NCBI GenBank assembly: GCA_019918135.1
Contig: WBZZ01002094.1
Location: forward strand, 1 to 64,000
Source of the DNA: Paulinella micropora
Lineage: Eukaryota; Cercozoa; Imbricatea; Euglyphida; Paulinellidae
DNA length: 64,000 bases
Direction: 5' to 3'
In this document: positions 1 through 9,275 of the stretch, piece by piece
Numbering within the stretch: position 1 is the first letter of the stretch
How the letters are laid out: every line of letters begins with the position of its first letter
The notes under the pieces: generated by a model
Seen by the model: only the letters and a program-made list of their open reading frames with translations
Database searches by the model: none
Told to the model about the DNA's origin: nothing
Translations under genes and position numbers: made by a program

Positions 1-103
1 ACTGCCGTTAATGTGTGATGGTGATAATAGATGGTATATGACACATATATACGAATGTGGTAATTTATGATTTAAAGATAGCGATAATAAACGATATAAA
101 AGG

Positions 104-574
104 ATGCCAGATTATAAACAAGGTAAAATATATGCGATTAGGTCATATCAAACGGATCGGGTGTATATTGGTTCAACAACTCAACCATTATACAAAAGAC
201 TTTATGCACATAAAATCCATTACAAAAAATGGATGAACGGCACTTATAATTATGTATCATCATTTGAAATCGTGAAACATGATGATGCCTTTGTTGAATT
301 AGTTGAAGAATATCCATGTGAAAATAAAATGCAATTGGATAGGCGGGAAGGCGAATGTATTAGAAATGGTAATTGTGTTAATAAAATAATTGCAGGAAGA
401 ACTCAAAAAGAATATATAGAACAAAACAGAGAGCAACTAGCAGAAAGAAAAAGGGAATATTACGAAGCAAATAAAAAAAGTATTATTGAAAAGCATAAGG
501 AATATTACAAAGCAAATAAAAAAGTATTATTGAAAAGAATAAAGAATATTATGAAATCAATAAAGAACACATAA
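104..574 (+). CDS. GIY-YIG endonuclease-like protein of the virus-like element
   Basis: This is a 156-residue product. Residues 8-25 carry the GIY-YIG core in the form KIYAIRS followed by VYIGSTT. The conserved Arg (KRLYAHK, about residue 31), a His in the next helix and a Glu (DRREGECI, about residue 83) match the family catalytic positions. The fold cuts DNA, and such nucleases are common in virophages and Polinton-like viruses. The C-terminal third is Lys/Glu-rich with repeated YYEANKK words, probably helical. The ATG at 104 gives the shortest natural N-terminus before the GIY strand. It is the only gene on the plus strand at this end. Part of an old virus copy; whether the product is complete is not judged here. 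Confidence 0.8.
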   Translation: MPDYKQGKIYAIRSYQTDRVYIGSTTQPLYKRLYAHKIHYKKWMNGTYNYVSSFEIVKHDDAFVELVEEYPCENKMQLDRREGECIRNGNCVNKIIAGRTQKEYIEQNREQLAERKREYYEANKKSIIEKHKEYYKANKKVLLKRIKNIMKSIKNT

Positions 575-776
575 CGGAAAAACGAAAAAAATATAGAGAA
601 GCAAATAAGGAAAGTATCATTGAAATAAATAAAAAATATTATGAAAAAAATAAGTTGCATAGATCAACATTAATTGAATGTGAATGCGGGAGAATTATTA
701 GAAAAAATAGTGTTTATCAACATCTTGAAAGTCAAATACACTACGACAATATGCTCGGTTTATCTGCTTTCGGTCT

Positions 777-1127
777 TTAATTCAATTTCGGTGAAGGACA
801 TATTATCCCTAAGCACAACGAAAGAATAGAGACATAGGTATTAGAATTCGCACAACTAATTGTCGGGTCGCTTAATCTAACAATACAAAGGATTATAACA
901 CCAACCAATATTGCTATTTGGGTTGAATATCTGATTAATCTCGCATCTGTCCTTTCTTTGAAACAACAACATCGCCACTCGTCTTCTAACTCATGTGTTA
1001 TTTTTTTTTCTTCGTTCTTTAGTTCCGCGGAGATAACACGAGACTTTAATTCTGGTGTTAGTTCGCCATCCGCTATATCAATAATATGTGGCGATATATG
1101 AAGTCGCGTATTATTTGACATTATCAA
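777..1127 (-). CDS. small membrane protein of the virus-like element
   Basis: This is a 116-residue protein of unknown function. An N-terminal hydrophilic half contains a Cys cluster (WRCCCFKERTD, about residues 51-61). Two hydrophobic segments follow, IAILVGVIILCIVRL (about residues 71-85) and a second near the C-terminus that ends in PSPKLN. The layout, a charged cytoplasmic part followed by a helical hairpin, is seen in small ORFs beside fibre genes in many Polinton-like viruses. That comparison is from memory, not from a search. The start at 1127 overlaps the end of the neighbouring fibre ORF by a few bases, which suggests co-transcription on the minus strand. It could be a virion membrane protein or an accessory protein. 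Confidence 0.5.
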   Translation of the reverse strand: MIMSNNTRLHISPHIIDIADGELTPELKSRVISAELKNEEKKITHELEDEWRCCCFKERTDARLIRYSTQIAILVGVIILCIVRLSDPTISCANSNTYVSILSLCLGIICPSPKLN

Positions 1128-2922
1128 TAACTGCCACTCTGATTTCGGCTAGTTGCTTAGATAGATCTTCTATAACAAGCAAGAGATTATTATTTTGTTT
1201 TTCTAAATTATCTACCCTATCTCGGACATGTCCGAGATTATCTGATAATTGTTGAACGGCCTTAATTAACGGGGCAATAAACTCGGAATAACCTATGCCA
1301 TAACCGACATCACCACTATCAATACATTTAACATCTTCTGGCTTAACACTCACACCTTTCAATTCGTATTCCGCTCTTTGCTTTGGGCAGGGAACCATAA
1401 TTGTTTCTTTTATAAAACCGCCAAAATCTAACATATCCATTTCTGTTAGTATTTCTTCTAATTCCTGTGCTATTAAGCCAGTCCTACATTTCTTTTTGTC
1501 GTCAATCATACGATAGCAGACTGGATTTAACTTATTAATAAAATCTAAGCCTAAACATTCCTTTATATCTTCTTTTTTTCTCCTGTCTGAATATTGAATT
1601 GGATTAGACAATACCCATAATTGCCCATCACTCCCTCTCAAAGACATTAAAGCCGTATTTGAATTATTCTCCCATATGAACCCACTCGTTGAAGAACCAT
1701 TTAATCTAAATCTAATAGAATAAGAAGTTAATCCTCCACCTCCTCCTGCTGGTGCTGTTCCTCCACTTAATGATTTGTTTGCCCCAGACTGGCTCATATA
1801 AATCCCCCAGTTTGAATCTCCAATGTCCCATACAAATATTCCTCTCGCATTCGTCCCGTCTGTTTGTCCTTGAATTGCTATTTTAGCCCCATTAGTTGAT
1901 GCTGATGCCGTTGTTAGTGTGCCTGTGTATGTAATTCCCGCATTTGCCGTTATTAATCCGCTCGCCGTTAATGTTGTTGTTGATATACCCGCATTTGCCG
2001 TTATTAATCCACTCGCAGTGATCGTAGTTGTTGATACACCAGCACTAGCCGTTATTAATCCTTTTGTCCATAAAGTCCCGTTTGCCCCGTTTAATGACAT
2101 TAACAATTGTTCGGAAGAGTTCTCCCATATAAAACCATCGGTTGAAACATTGCTAACTCTAAATCTAACGGCGAAAGAAGTAAAATCGTTTCCAGCAACG
2201 GCTGATGCCACTCCACCTGCTAGAGATTTATTGGCTCCAGATTGTGCCATATAAATACCATAATTTGTATTGCCAGTGTCCCACAAAAATATTCCTCTTG
2301 TATTACCTCCATTAGTATTTCCTTGTATAACTATGCTTGAACCTCCTGTTGCTGTTAGTAGGCCACTCGCGGTTGCCGTTGTTGTTGATATACCCGCATT
2401 TGCCGTTATTAATCCACTCGCGGTTGCTGTTGTTGTTGATATACCCGCGGTTGAAGTAATTGTTGTTCCCGTTATTGTTCCTCCATTTGTTATATTGTTT
2501 GAGTTCATATCTAAGGCTCCATAAAACCGCATACCGCCAGCATTGTTAAAACGGACAATGTCAGACGAAGCACTTTTATTATCCAAAAGTTTTGAAATAT
2601 AAAGTCCCGCCCCTTTTACATCAGATGCTACATTCGTGAATACATAACCTCTTTGGTTCGCGGTTCCGCTTGTAGCAGTATTTAAAGTGTATAAGAAAGA
2701 CTGCCAATCACCCGTTGTCTGAGAAAAGAATATATCTCCTCCGTTTTGGTTTAATATCCGCGCCCCATTATATGTTATATTCCCGCCATTAATGATATCA
2801 ACATTATTAAAATCGGCTTGGCTTAACAAATTCAGTGCCCTTACATCATTTCTACTTCCATTAAATATCTTAATTCCTGTTATGGTTTGGTCGCCTGTTA
2901 GTTTTACATTTTGTCCGTCCAA
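1111..2922 (-). CDS. fibre protein with C-terminal S74 intramolecular chaperone domain
   Basis: This is a 603-residue product. The first ~440 residues are Thr/Ser/Gly/Ala-rich with repeated blocks such as ISTTTATASGLITANAG, typical of beta-helical trimeric fibres. From about residue 444 the sequence YSDRRKKEDIK, then INKLNPVCYRM and GLIAQELEE, is the peptidase S74 (intramolecular chaperone) signature. In this family the Ser-Asp pair near the start of the domain performs self-cleavage after trimer assembly. A heptad-like helix (about 550-600) forms the end, as in known chaperone domains. The protein would serve in host attachment on the virion surface. It lies on the minus strand beside a second fibre ORF. 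The DNA repeats at 1.9-2.5 kb encode the protein repeats. Part of an old virus copy. Confidence 0.8.
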   Translation of the reverse strand: MDGQNVKLTGDQTITGIKIFNGSRNDVRALNLLSQADFNNVDIINGGNITYNGARILNQNGGDIFFSQTTGDWQSFLYTLNTATSGTANQRGYVFTNVASDVKGAGLYISKLLDNKSASSDIVRFNNAGGMRFYGALDMNSNNITNGGTITGTTITSTAGISTTTATASGLITANAGISTTTATASGLLTATGGSSIVIQGNTNGGNTRGIFLWDTGNTNYGIYMAQSGANKSLAGGVASAVAGNDFTSFAVRFRVSNVSTDGFIWENSSEQLLMSLNGANGTLWTKGLITASAGVSTTTITASGLITANAGISTTTLTASGLITANAGITYTGTLTTASASTNGAKIAIQGQTDGTNARGIFVWDIGDSNWGIYMSQSGANKSLSGGTAPAGGGGGLTSYSIRFRLNGSSTSGFIWENNSNTALMSLRGSDGQLWVLSNPIQYSDRRKKEDIKECLGLDFINKLNPVCYRMIDDKKKCRTGLIAQELEEILTEMDMLDFGGFIKETIMVPCPKQRAEYELKGVSVKPEDVKCIDSGDVGYGIGYSEFIAPLIKAVQQLSDNLGHVRDRVDNLEKQNNNLLLVIEDLSKQLAEIRVAVIDNVK

Positions 2923-4855
2923 TGTGTCCGCATACCCTTTTGTCGCTCCGTCTGTTGATAATGTCGGAGTTCCAAGGTTGGCTATTATAATCTAACCCCG
3001 AAGCATTTACCCAACCGACTATCGTCCCGTCAATAATAAAACTTATTTTTTTCGCAGAAATTTCAAAGTTGTAATATGTTGCAGTTTTCATATCCAAACT
3101 AGCAATAGAGCCGATATTGCTGGTAGAATTGAAAACGATAAATGTTCCCTTTGTTGTTGAATTGATTGAATTTCCAGTAATTTCAACACCACTGCTATAT
3201 GTCTTAATTCCTGCTATGGTTTGGTTTCCTGTTAGTTTCACATTTTGCCCGTCTAATGTATCCACATAACTTTTATTTGCTCCGTCCGTTGTTGCTGATG
3301 GTGTGGCTAAGTTTGTTATTTTGTTGTTATTCAAAGATAGTGTAGTGCCAGTTGCGGTTATAATTACATTATTACCAGAATATAACTCAACATACGAACC
3401 AGTTATTTGTATCGGATACCAACTCGCAGTTGCTATTTTTTGTGAGGCAATCATTCCTATATTTGTCGCTGTATCAAAGGCAATACCGATACCATCAAAA
3501 GCGGTTGGAGCAGTAGCACCCCTTACTTCTATTGTTGAAGTAAATTTTTTATTCCCTGCTATGGTCTGGTCTCCTGTTAGTTTGACAACCGAAGTATCAA
3601 GAGTAGAAACATCCACACCATCAACGAGATTTACATTTGTTATGCTTTGGCTTTTCATATCAATCCCCGCACTAGCATTTATTATGTTGCTGAATGTTTT
3701 GGTTCCTGCTATGGTTTGGTCTCCTGTTAGTTTAACGACAGAAGTATCAAGAGTAGAAACATCAACACCATCAACCAAATTTACATTTGTTATTGAAAAT
3801 CCACCCATATTTAAACTGCCCGTCATAGCCGTTGTGCCGTCCTTTGCTAATTTTGTATCGGTATATGCTTTTGTTGAAGCATCGCCGTCATAGAATGGCG
3901 CGGGCAGTCCGCTGATTGCTGTCGTGCTATTAAAATTTAAAACATTATTTGTCAATGTCATTCCACCACCTGTTGTTGGAGCAAAAAGTATAGAAGAACC
4001 GACAATAGTTAGTGGATAGCCCGTGGCTCCACCCGCATCCGACGAATAAATAGAACCCATATTATTGTTGTAATTAAAGAATAACTTGCCAGTGTTTAAT
4101 GGATTTGAGTCTTTTACACCCACATAAGTAGTAAATGTTTTATTCCCTGTTATGGTTTGGTCTCCTGTTAGTTTAACGACAGAACTATCAAGAGCCGAAA
4201 CATCAACACCATCAACAAGATTAACATTTGTTATGCTTTGGCTTTTCATATCAATACCCGCACTAGCATTTATTATACTGCTAAATGTCTTAATTCCTGT
4301 TATTGTTTGGTCTCCTGTTAATTTAACCACAGCACTATCAAGAGCCGAAACATCAATACCATCAACATGACCGACATTTACTATATTAAAACTTCCCATA
4401 TTCAAATTTCCAAACATCATAGTGAGGCCATCCAATCTAAGAAAAGGTGAGTTTGTATTGCGCCATTGCCCTGTGCTATAAATGAGTAGTTGGTTATTTG
4501 TGGGTGTGCCTGTTATGACTACATCCGTTAATTTATCCAATTCGAAGTCGCTTATATAACTTGAAGTCAATGTAGCAAATGAAGTATTGCCGAGCCCATC
4601 CGTTTTTAATATTTGATTAGCCGTGCCGTCCGCTAATGGCAAATCGTATTCGTTATTAATTGACACATAACCAGTATCAGATATCAACAAAGAGGAGTTA
4701 TTATTTTTTGACGATATGGTTATGTCGTCTGTCCTTGCTTGTATTGAGTTTGCTTCAATATGGTCGCCATATAATACACCATCAACTTCTAAATCCTCGT
4801 CTATTATCACAGAGCCGTAATAGTGATATGCCCACGGATTGCCTAAATGGTTCAT
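2870..4855 (-). CDS. fibre-like repeat protein of the virus-like element
   Basis: This is a 661-residue product starting MNHLGNPWAYHYYG. It has a short N-terminal region with phage-fibre-like wording (LPLADGTANQILKTDGLG, about residues 75-92) and at least five copies of a repeat built on VVKLTGDQTITGIKTF, spaced by variable beta-rich linkers. The wording resembles tail-fibre and appendage proteins that end in S74 domains, and a fibre ORF with such a domain lies directly next to it on the same strand. Role: probable receptor-binding fibre shaft. The repeats make this stretch prone to recombination. Whether the two fibre ORFs represent one or two ancestral genes is left open. Part of an old virus copy. 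Confidence 0.7.
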   Translation of the reverse strand: MNHLGNPWAYHYYGSVIIDEDLEVDGVLYGDHIEANSIQARTDDITISSKNNNSSLLISDTGYVSINNEYDLPLADGTANQILKTDGLGNTSFATLTSSYISDFELDKLTDVVITGTPTNNQLLIYSTGQWRNTNSPFLRLDGLTMMFGNLNMGSFNIVNVGHVDGIDVSALDSAVVKLTGDQTITGIKTFSSIINASAGIDMKSQSITNVNLVDGVDVSALDSSVVKLTGDQTITGNKTFTTYVGVKDSNPLNTGKLFFNYNNNMGSIYSSDAGGATGYPLTIVGSSILFAPTTGGGMTLTNNVLNFNSTTAISGLPAPFYDGDASTKAYTDTKLAKDGTTAMTGSLNMGGFSITNVNLVDGVDVSTLDTSVVKLTGDQTIAGTKTFSNIINASAGIDMKSQSITNVNLVDGVDVSTLDTSVVKLTGDQTIAGNKKFTSTIEVRGATAPTAFDGIGIAFDTATNIGMIASQKIATASWYPIQITGSYVELYSGNNVIITATGTTLSLNNNKITNLATPSATTDGANKSYVDTLDGQNVKLTGNQTIAGIKTYSSGVEITGNSINSTTKGTFIVFNSTSNIGSIASLDMKTATYYNFEISAKKISFIIDGTIVGWVNASGLDYNSQPWNSDIINRRSDKRVCGHIGRTKCKTNRRPNHNRN

Positions 4856-4922
4856 ATTTAAATTCTATTATTTTATAATAAATCTTATAATATAAGATAG
4901 ATATATATTTAGTCTTAAAAAA

Positions 4923-5552
4923 ATGAATATATTTGGCCGTTCGCAAGAGCAACAATCTATTGACACAAAAACAATCGCGGTCGTGGCTACCCCGACATTA
5001 ACAAGAAACATTCAAAATGCGTATGTTGGTCTTGACCTTAGGTCATGGATGACGAGTTCAACATTTACAACACTCTGCACGGGCGGATATGGTAGCAAAA
5101 CAATATCAAGTTTAGGATATGGTTATTTCATTAATGTATCATTTCGTGGTTCATTGAATTTACCCGCTCCGACTGGCATTGCCACTTTTCAATTTTGGTT
5201 TCATATCACAGATGGCACGAATACATATGATTATTATACCGAAGTGCTAAATTATACAACCGCCATTGATTATAAGTCTTTTGATTGTGTGTGGCTAATC
5301 CAAAGATATGGAGTTCAAATGAATTTGATATGGCAGATGACTTGTCCAAACCCCTCGGACACTACCAACAACCGCACTATACGAATTGTAGATAATACAA
5401 CAAATGATGCTCTGATAACGTATGCGACTGGCGCACCATTAACCATAGAAGTGTATTATAAATCAGCATCTGCGGAGCCTGTATCTTTCAAACCTTCATA
5501 TTTTAATATTGATGTGATGAGAGACATAGCACTAACTGCCTCTTACACATGA
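4923..5552 (+). CDS. beta-rich hypothetical protein, possible virion component
   Basis: This is a 209-residue product read away from the fibre ORFs, with its start 67 bases beyond their start in a very AT-rich divergent intergenic gap (4856-4922). There is no recognised domain. It is rich in Thr, Tyr, Asn and short alternating strands and lacks long helices, transmembrane segments or Cys motifs. The segment GYFINVSFRGSLNLPAP followed by FQFWFHITDG looks like a jelly-roll or Ig-like fold. Such beta-rich ORFs between fibre and replication genes are often structural in Polinton-like viruses, so a minor structural role is inferred. I do not see the size or motifs of the major capsid or penton protein. 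Confidence 0.55.
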   Translation: MNIFGRSQEQQSIDTKTIAVVATPTLTRNIQNAYVGLDLRSWMTSSTFTTLCTGGYGSKTISSLGYGYFINVSFRGSLNLPAPTGIATFQFWFHITDGTNTYDYYTEVLNYTTAIDYKSFDCVWLIQRYGVQMNLIWQMTCPNPSDTTNNRTIRIVDNTTNDALITYATGAPLTIEVYYKSASAEPVSFKPSYFNIDVMRDIALTASYT

Positions 5553-6190
5553 AACCTGTCATACATATCTTTTAGTGTCGTGAGTTTGCCCTCGTGTTGA
5601 GATAAGACATCGCGGAAAAATGTCTTATAATCTAACTTACCATATTTAAGAGTGGGGCGTTGCTCTGGCGGTATATGTCCGTATCTGCTTTCGTGCCATT
5701 TCTTCATATCATCCTGTAATATGGTGCGGTCTTCAACTTTCATATACAAGAAATTGAACGGGTCTTTGGATACTTTCAAATGTGCCGTTATTATTTCATA
5801 GCAACTATACCCACCCTCGGGCGGATTCCGCTTTGCTTTAATCGGTGTTTTCTTTTCCATAACTGGCATTTCTTTTTTGGCCAGTTCTTCTCCTACGTTG
5901 GTCTTGATTTCAGTAATGCCTGTTTCCTTCAAATCACTTTCTTTAAAAGGCGTAAATTCTTCTGGTTCGTCATTTAAAACAACATTCTTCAATGTATCAA
6001 CGGGGGGCAATGAAACTTCAACGTTATCACCCCGCGGGGGTTGTTCGGGTCGGTATTTTTCGTAAAATGCGACGATATCAGTTTTAAGCGATTTGCTTGT
6101 TGGTGGTTTAATATCACTACTTAAATGAGTCCATTTTTCTATTTGGCTCAGATACTCTCCTTTGGTTGATGGCATGCTATATATAAGCAT
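5543..6190 (-). CDS. hypothetical protein of the virus-like element
   Basis: This is a 215-residue product, not recognised. The N-terminal half is acidic and Pro-rich with low complexity (about residues 45-110). The C-terminal half (about 125-215) looks globular and mostly helical, with conserved-looking words such as GGYSCYEIITAHLKVS and FNFLYMKVEDR. Its tail overlaps the convergent beta-rich ORF by 10 bases, which is typical of compact virus genomes. A second in-frame Met (MPSTKGEY, five codons downstream) is an equally good start. Neighbours are a presumed structural gene on one side and the helicase on the other, so position does not decide its role. Part of an old virus copy. Confidence 0.5.
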   Translation of the reverse strand: MLIYSMPSTKGEYLSQIEKWTHLSSDIKPPTSKSLKTDIVAFYEKYRPEQPPRGDNVEVSLPPVDTLKNVVLNDEPEEFTPFKESDLKETGITEIKTNVGEELAKKEMPVMEKKTPIKAKRNPPEGGYSCYEIITAHLKVSKDPFNFLYMKVEDRTILQDDMKKWHESRYGHIPPEQRPTLKYGKLDYKTFFRDVLSQHEGKLTTLKDMYDRFHV

Positions 6191-6241
6191 AACAAAAAAA
6201 TCAGTTTTTTAATATTGTTTTCAATATTGAAGACAATAATA

Positions 6242-8005
6242 TTACATCCAAAAGACATCATCATCCTCTTCATTAACTCCCGATCCAAAATTGAAGTCGT
6301 ATTCGTCGTCCTTTATATACTCGCGTATCTTGTCTCGGATTGTGCTGACATTTATTGTAAATCTGTATTTTTTGTTGTTTTTTCCTCCGCTTTGTTTGGG
6401 TTTATCTATGCCTACATGCTTCAGTTGAGTGAAGAAGGCTCCTTTATGATAAGATATTCCCTGTTCTGAGCACCACTCCCTGTATCTTTCGCATAGATGT
6501 ACCGATTCCACTTTCATATCTTTGCTTTCAACTTTGTCAAATTTTGCTTCAATGGTGTCAATCATAAGCTTAATAGCCTTGGGGAGGTTGGCCATTTTCT
6601 GCTCCGTCTTGTATTTTGTTTTAAATGCGGTCATAACACTTATTTCTTCGTATTGTCTAGTGGCGAAGTATTCAAAGGCACATCTGATAAAGTCATCGTC
6701 GTTTATTTCATCTAGAATTTTTGCGAAATATACTTTATCGTCCGCGTGCTTCCCGCTTATTTTGTGAAGTGAATACCGCCTGTCGCTTCCTTCTATGTAT
6801 AACGTGTTTTCGTTATTCGTGTAAAACCAGTATCTGGCGAAATGTTTTACTTTGTATTGCTTGCTTCCCTTGGGCTCTATTATTTCGTCTTTTTGGTCAA
6901 TTTGACTTTTTAAGCGGTCGCTCATCGTAAAAGCCCCGCCTTTCTCGGGCAGTTCTTCAAACACTTTCAATATCTTGTTCGCATATGCGACATTGAATTT
7001 TTCCATGTATCTGCTAAAGTCTTTGATGACCACATGATTTTGCGTTCCCAACAACCTCTCCATAAATTTGCTCATTATGCCTTTTCCAGTTCCTTGGACT
7101 GAGTAAAACAAATGACCAATACCTCTATTTACATTTGGTTTCTGTATCATGTCCGCGACACTATCCAAAAAGTTGTCTAACTCGCCCTGACCTTCGGTGA
7201 AAAAGTCAGTTTTTAGATGTTTATATAAGGCACTCTCTTCAAAATTGTATTTTGTTTTTACACTTTCAAATGGAATATTATCCATAGGGAACTCCATAAA
7301 CAGATTGAGTTTGTTAGAATATACTGGGGGTATTCCCACTCGCTTCAAATACGGGTAAAACATGAAGTCGTCATATCGTTTAATTTTCCGCTTTTGCATC
7401 ATGTCTTTTGCGTATCCAGTTGAAAACTGATTGCCATTTCCAAAATGTTGATACAGCCATTGTTTCGCTCTCGGGTCGTGTTTGTCTCCTTTCAATTTTT
7501 CAATGTATTCTGGATTCCGCACAAAACATTCAAAATTTAATGCGGACATCATTGCGCCTACTTCTGCTTGTACATAATATTCGGATCGGTCTCCTGTCTC
7601 TTCGTCAATGTCTAGATTTAAAGTCATCACGACTTGACCGCCTCCTCTTGATACTATGTTTATACAACTGCGCCATTCGTCCAGTCTTTCAAGGCTCGCC
7701 TCATTCTCTCTATAGTGTTGAATATATACGTTATCCATATCTCCAAAGTATTTAAGGCTGGGAATTTGATAAGGCTCAATAATCGCATTTTCTGGAAAGG
7801 TTAGGCCTTCATCCATTTCCTTTAATTTAAGAGCCATGTCTATCCCTAATTTCTCCTTAATGACCATTGAACAACTTTCCAGATCGTAGTCTTTCTTTTC
7901 TAGCATCAGGCCGTCAAAGCATAAAACACACATAATAGGATTTCCAAAATAGTCTAGCATAACTTGTAGAATTTTGTTTTCAAAGTCGCATAACAATGTA
8001 TTCAT
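6242..8005 (-). CDS. superfamily 3 (D5-like) replicative helicase
   Basis: This is a 587-residue product. Residues 301-309 are a Walker A loop, SVQGTGKGI. A Walker B strand ending in acidic residues (ILKVFEELP, about 345-353) follows, then motif C with a sensor Asn (WFYTNNEN, about 393-400) and an Arg pair, SDRR (about 407-410). This order is that of SF3 helicases of the D5/primase-helicase type, which unwind DNA as hexamers in virophages, Polinton-like viruses and giant viruses. Near the N-terminus VLCFDGLML resembles motif C of the family A-like transposon-virus polymerases that often accompany this helicase. A C-terminal winged-helix-like part ends in acidic residues. The neighbouring ORF at 8002-8661 carries other polymerase-like motifs. 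Part of an old virus copy. Confidence 0.85.
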   Translation of the reverse strand: MNTLLCDFENKILQVMLDYFGNPIMCVLCFDGLMLEKKDYDLESCSMVIKEKLGIDMALKLKEMDEGLTFPENAIIEPYQIPSLKYFGDMDNVYIQHYRENEASLERLDEWRSCINIVSRGGGQVVMTLNLDIDEETGDRSEYYVQAEVGAMMSALNFECFVRNPEYIEKLKGDKHDPRAKQWLYQHFGNGNQFSTGYAKDMMQKRKIKRYDDFMFYPYLKRVGIPPVYSNKLNLFMEFPMDNIPFESVKTKYNFEESALYKHLKTDFFTEGQGELDNFLDSVADMIQKPNVNRGIGHLFYSVQGTGKGIMSKFMERLLGTQNHVVIKDFSRYMEKFNVAYANKILKVFEELPEKGGAFTMSDRLKSQIDQKDEIIEPKGSKQYKVKHFARYWFYTNNENTLYIEGSDRRYSLHKISGKHADDKVYFAKILDEINDDDFIRCAFEYFATRQYEEISVMTAFKTKYKTEQKMANLPKAIKLMIDTIEAKFDKVESKDMKVESVHLCERYREWCSEQGISYHKGAFFTQLKHVGIDKPKQSGGKNNKKYRFTINVSTIRDKIREYIKDDEYDFNFGSGVNEEDDDVFWM

Positions 8006-8661
8006 ATAACTGGCCTCGTGGTTGAAGTCTTCGCCTCTGTTAATCCGCCTCTGCTTAACTTTTCAAATTCTTTAATGTCTGCCCCCGCAATTCCATGTAG
8101 GGCTTTCATTTCTTGTTTGAAGGCGGTGAGAAACCTCGTCTTTTTCGCGACTGCGTTGTAATCCTTTTCGCCTCCATTTAGGACTGATAGGATAATCTGT
8201 TTTGCCTTGTCTCTGTCAATCGTCTCGTTTTTGCTCGTGAGATCGGCTATTACCTTCTCTCTATTTTTCACATACGACCGCAGATATTTCGCTTCAAAGT
8301 TAAATATCGCACATAAATGTAGTAGTATGACTGGATGCGCATTTACCATATCAATATCTACATAGTAATCGCGGGCGATAGTATGCCTTATCTCGCGCGG
8401 TATGTTTTGGAGAGATAATGAGCCTACAGCATTAAATCTACCTTTGCCCCCGTTTTGCCGATACACTACAGAGACTTTATTGTTGAATACTTTTTGAATA
8501 TATTTTTTTAGCAGTGTTATAGGACTTCCGTCTTTGAAACATTTCTCTCGCAGTTGGCCTTTTAGGTCGTCAAAATTGTTAATAATATAGGATAGTTTGT
8601 TCGCATCAAACAACTCCTCTTTGTTAATAAACTGAGTGTGGGTCGCCTCCTCAACATCCAT
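8002..8661 (-). CDS. family A DNA polymerase-like (TVpol-type) ORF
   Basis: This is a 219-residue product. The segment DIDMVNAHPVILLHLC (about residues 102-117) matches motif A of family A-like polymerases, with its metal-binding Asp. The helix RDKAKQIILSVLNGG (about 150-164) resembles motif B with its Lys and terminal Gly. This combination describes the transposon-virus polymerases (TVpol) that are typically found with an SF3 helicase in Polinton-like viruses and some virophages. Here the helicase lies immediately downstream on the same strand. The first ~90 residues are helical and basic and have no recognised motif. The assignment rests on short motifs and genomic context, not a full alignment. 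Part of an old virus copy. Confidence 0.6.
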   Translation of the reverse strand: MDVEEATHTQFINKEELFDANKLSYIINNFDDLKGQLREKCFKDGSPITLLKKYIQKVFNNKVSVVYRQNGGKGRFNAVGSLSLQNIPREIRHTIARDYYVDIDMVNAHPVILLHLCAIFNFEAKYLRSYVKNREKVIADLTSKNETIDRDKAKQIILSVLNGGEKDYNAVAKKTRFLTAFKQEMKALHGIAGADIKEFEKLSRGGLTEAKTSTTRPVI

Positions 8662-8833
8662 CTATAATAAAGTTATAAATTTTTTTTCGTGGTTAATCTG
8701 GTTATTATAGATAGTACATATAAGACACTATATATTATCCTTAGATGGAAATTATATATGAGACCGCTACACTGGAGAGGATTTTAGGCTTAAAAAAAAT
8801 AGTTGCGTCTGTCTGCCGTTAGATTTCAATTGG
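8662..8833. promoter_or_regulatory. AT-rich intergenic gap upstream of the polymerase-like ORF
   Basis: The 172 bases contain TATA-rich words (tatatattatcc, attatagatag) and no ORF. The gap lies directly upstream of the minus-strand replication genes and is the natural place for their promoter. No defined operator or consensus can be named. Confidence 0.3.
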
Positions 8834-9027
8834 GGTTGTTTTTAAATTAATAAATGTTTTGTAAGTATCTAGATTGCCGTATAGTTTATTTACAACGGAA
8901 GCAACTATTATATATGTTGTGTCCCGCCGTGGTTGTTTTTAAATTAATAAATGTTTTGTAAGTATCTAGATTGCCGTATAGTTTATTTACAACGGAAGCA
9001 ACTATTATATATGTTGTGTCCCGCCGT
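8834..9027. repeat. tandem repeat, two 97-bp units
   Basis: The unit starting GGTTGTTTTTAAATTAATAA occupies 8834-8930 and is repeated, apparently without change, at 8931-9027. A few bases of a third unit follow. The lack of differences points to a recent duplication. It covers the 3' end of the 129-residue ORF. Confidence 0.85.
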
Positions 9028-9275
9028 GGTTCAAAGGTGATATATTTGGGTTCATACATCACTAACACGTATCTCTTGTAGGATTTGTCCCACCACATCG
9101 GATTGAATTTCTCGCATTTGCATTCTTCGCTCAACTCTTTGGCGGGTGTGGTGCTTTTTGCTTCGTCTATATAAAATTTAAGTCTGTTGAAACGATCTCT
9201 GCCAACATAGCGGGCTATCATTACTTTAGATCGCGCATCTTTTCGCTCTTTTACGCATTTTTTGTAGGTTTTCAA
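8886..9275 (-). CDS. hypothetical protein of the virus-like element
   Basis: This is a 129-residue product, not recognised. It is basic at the N-terminus (CVKERKDARSKV), with a central CKCEKFNPMWWDKSYKRYVLVMYEP segment split here for brevity: CKCEKF at about residue 52 and the aromatic-rich WWDKSYKRYVLVMY at about 60-73. The C-terminal part overlaps the 97-bp tandem repeat, so its natural end is uncertain. Its start overlaps the end of the zinc-ribbon ORF at 9226-10014, which suggests one minus-strand transcription unit. Part of an old virus copy. Confidence 0.45.
   Translation of the reverse strand: MKTYKKCVKERKDARSKVMIARYVGRDRFNRLKFYIDEAKSTTPAKELSEECKCEKFNPMWWDKSYKRYVLVMYEPKYITFEPRRDTTYIIVASVVNKLYGNLDTYKTFINLKTTTAGHNIYNSCFRCK

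Noticed and set aside
1919-4370. Plus-strand reading frames rich in Val/Pro opposite the fibre ORFs
   Set aside because: Shadow frames of the repetitive fibre genes.
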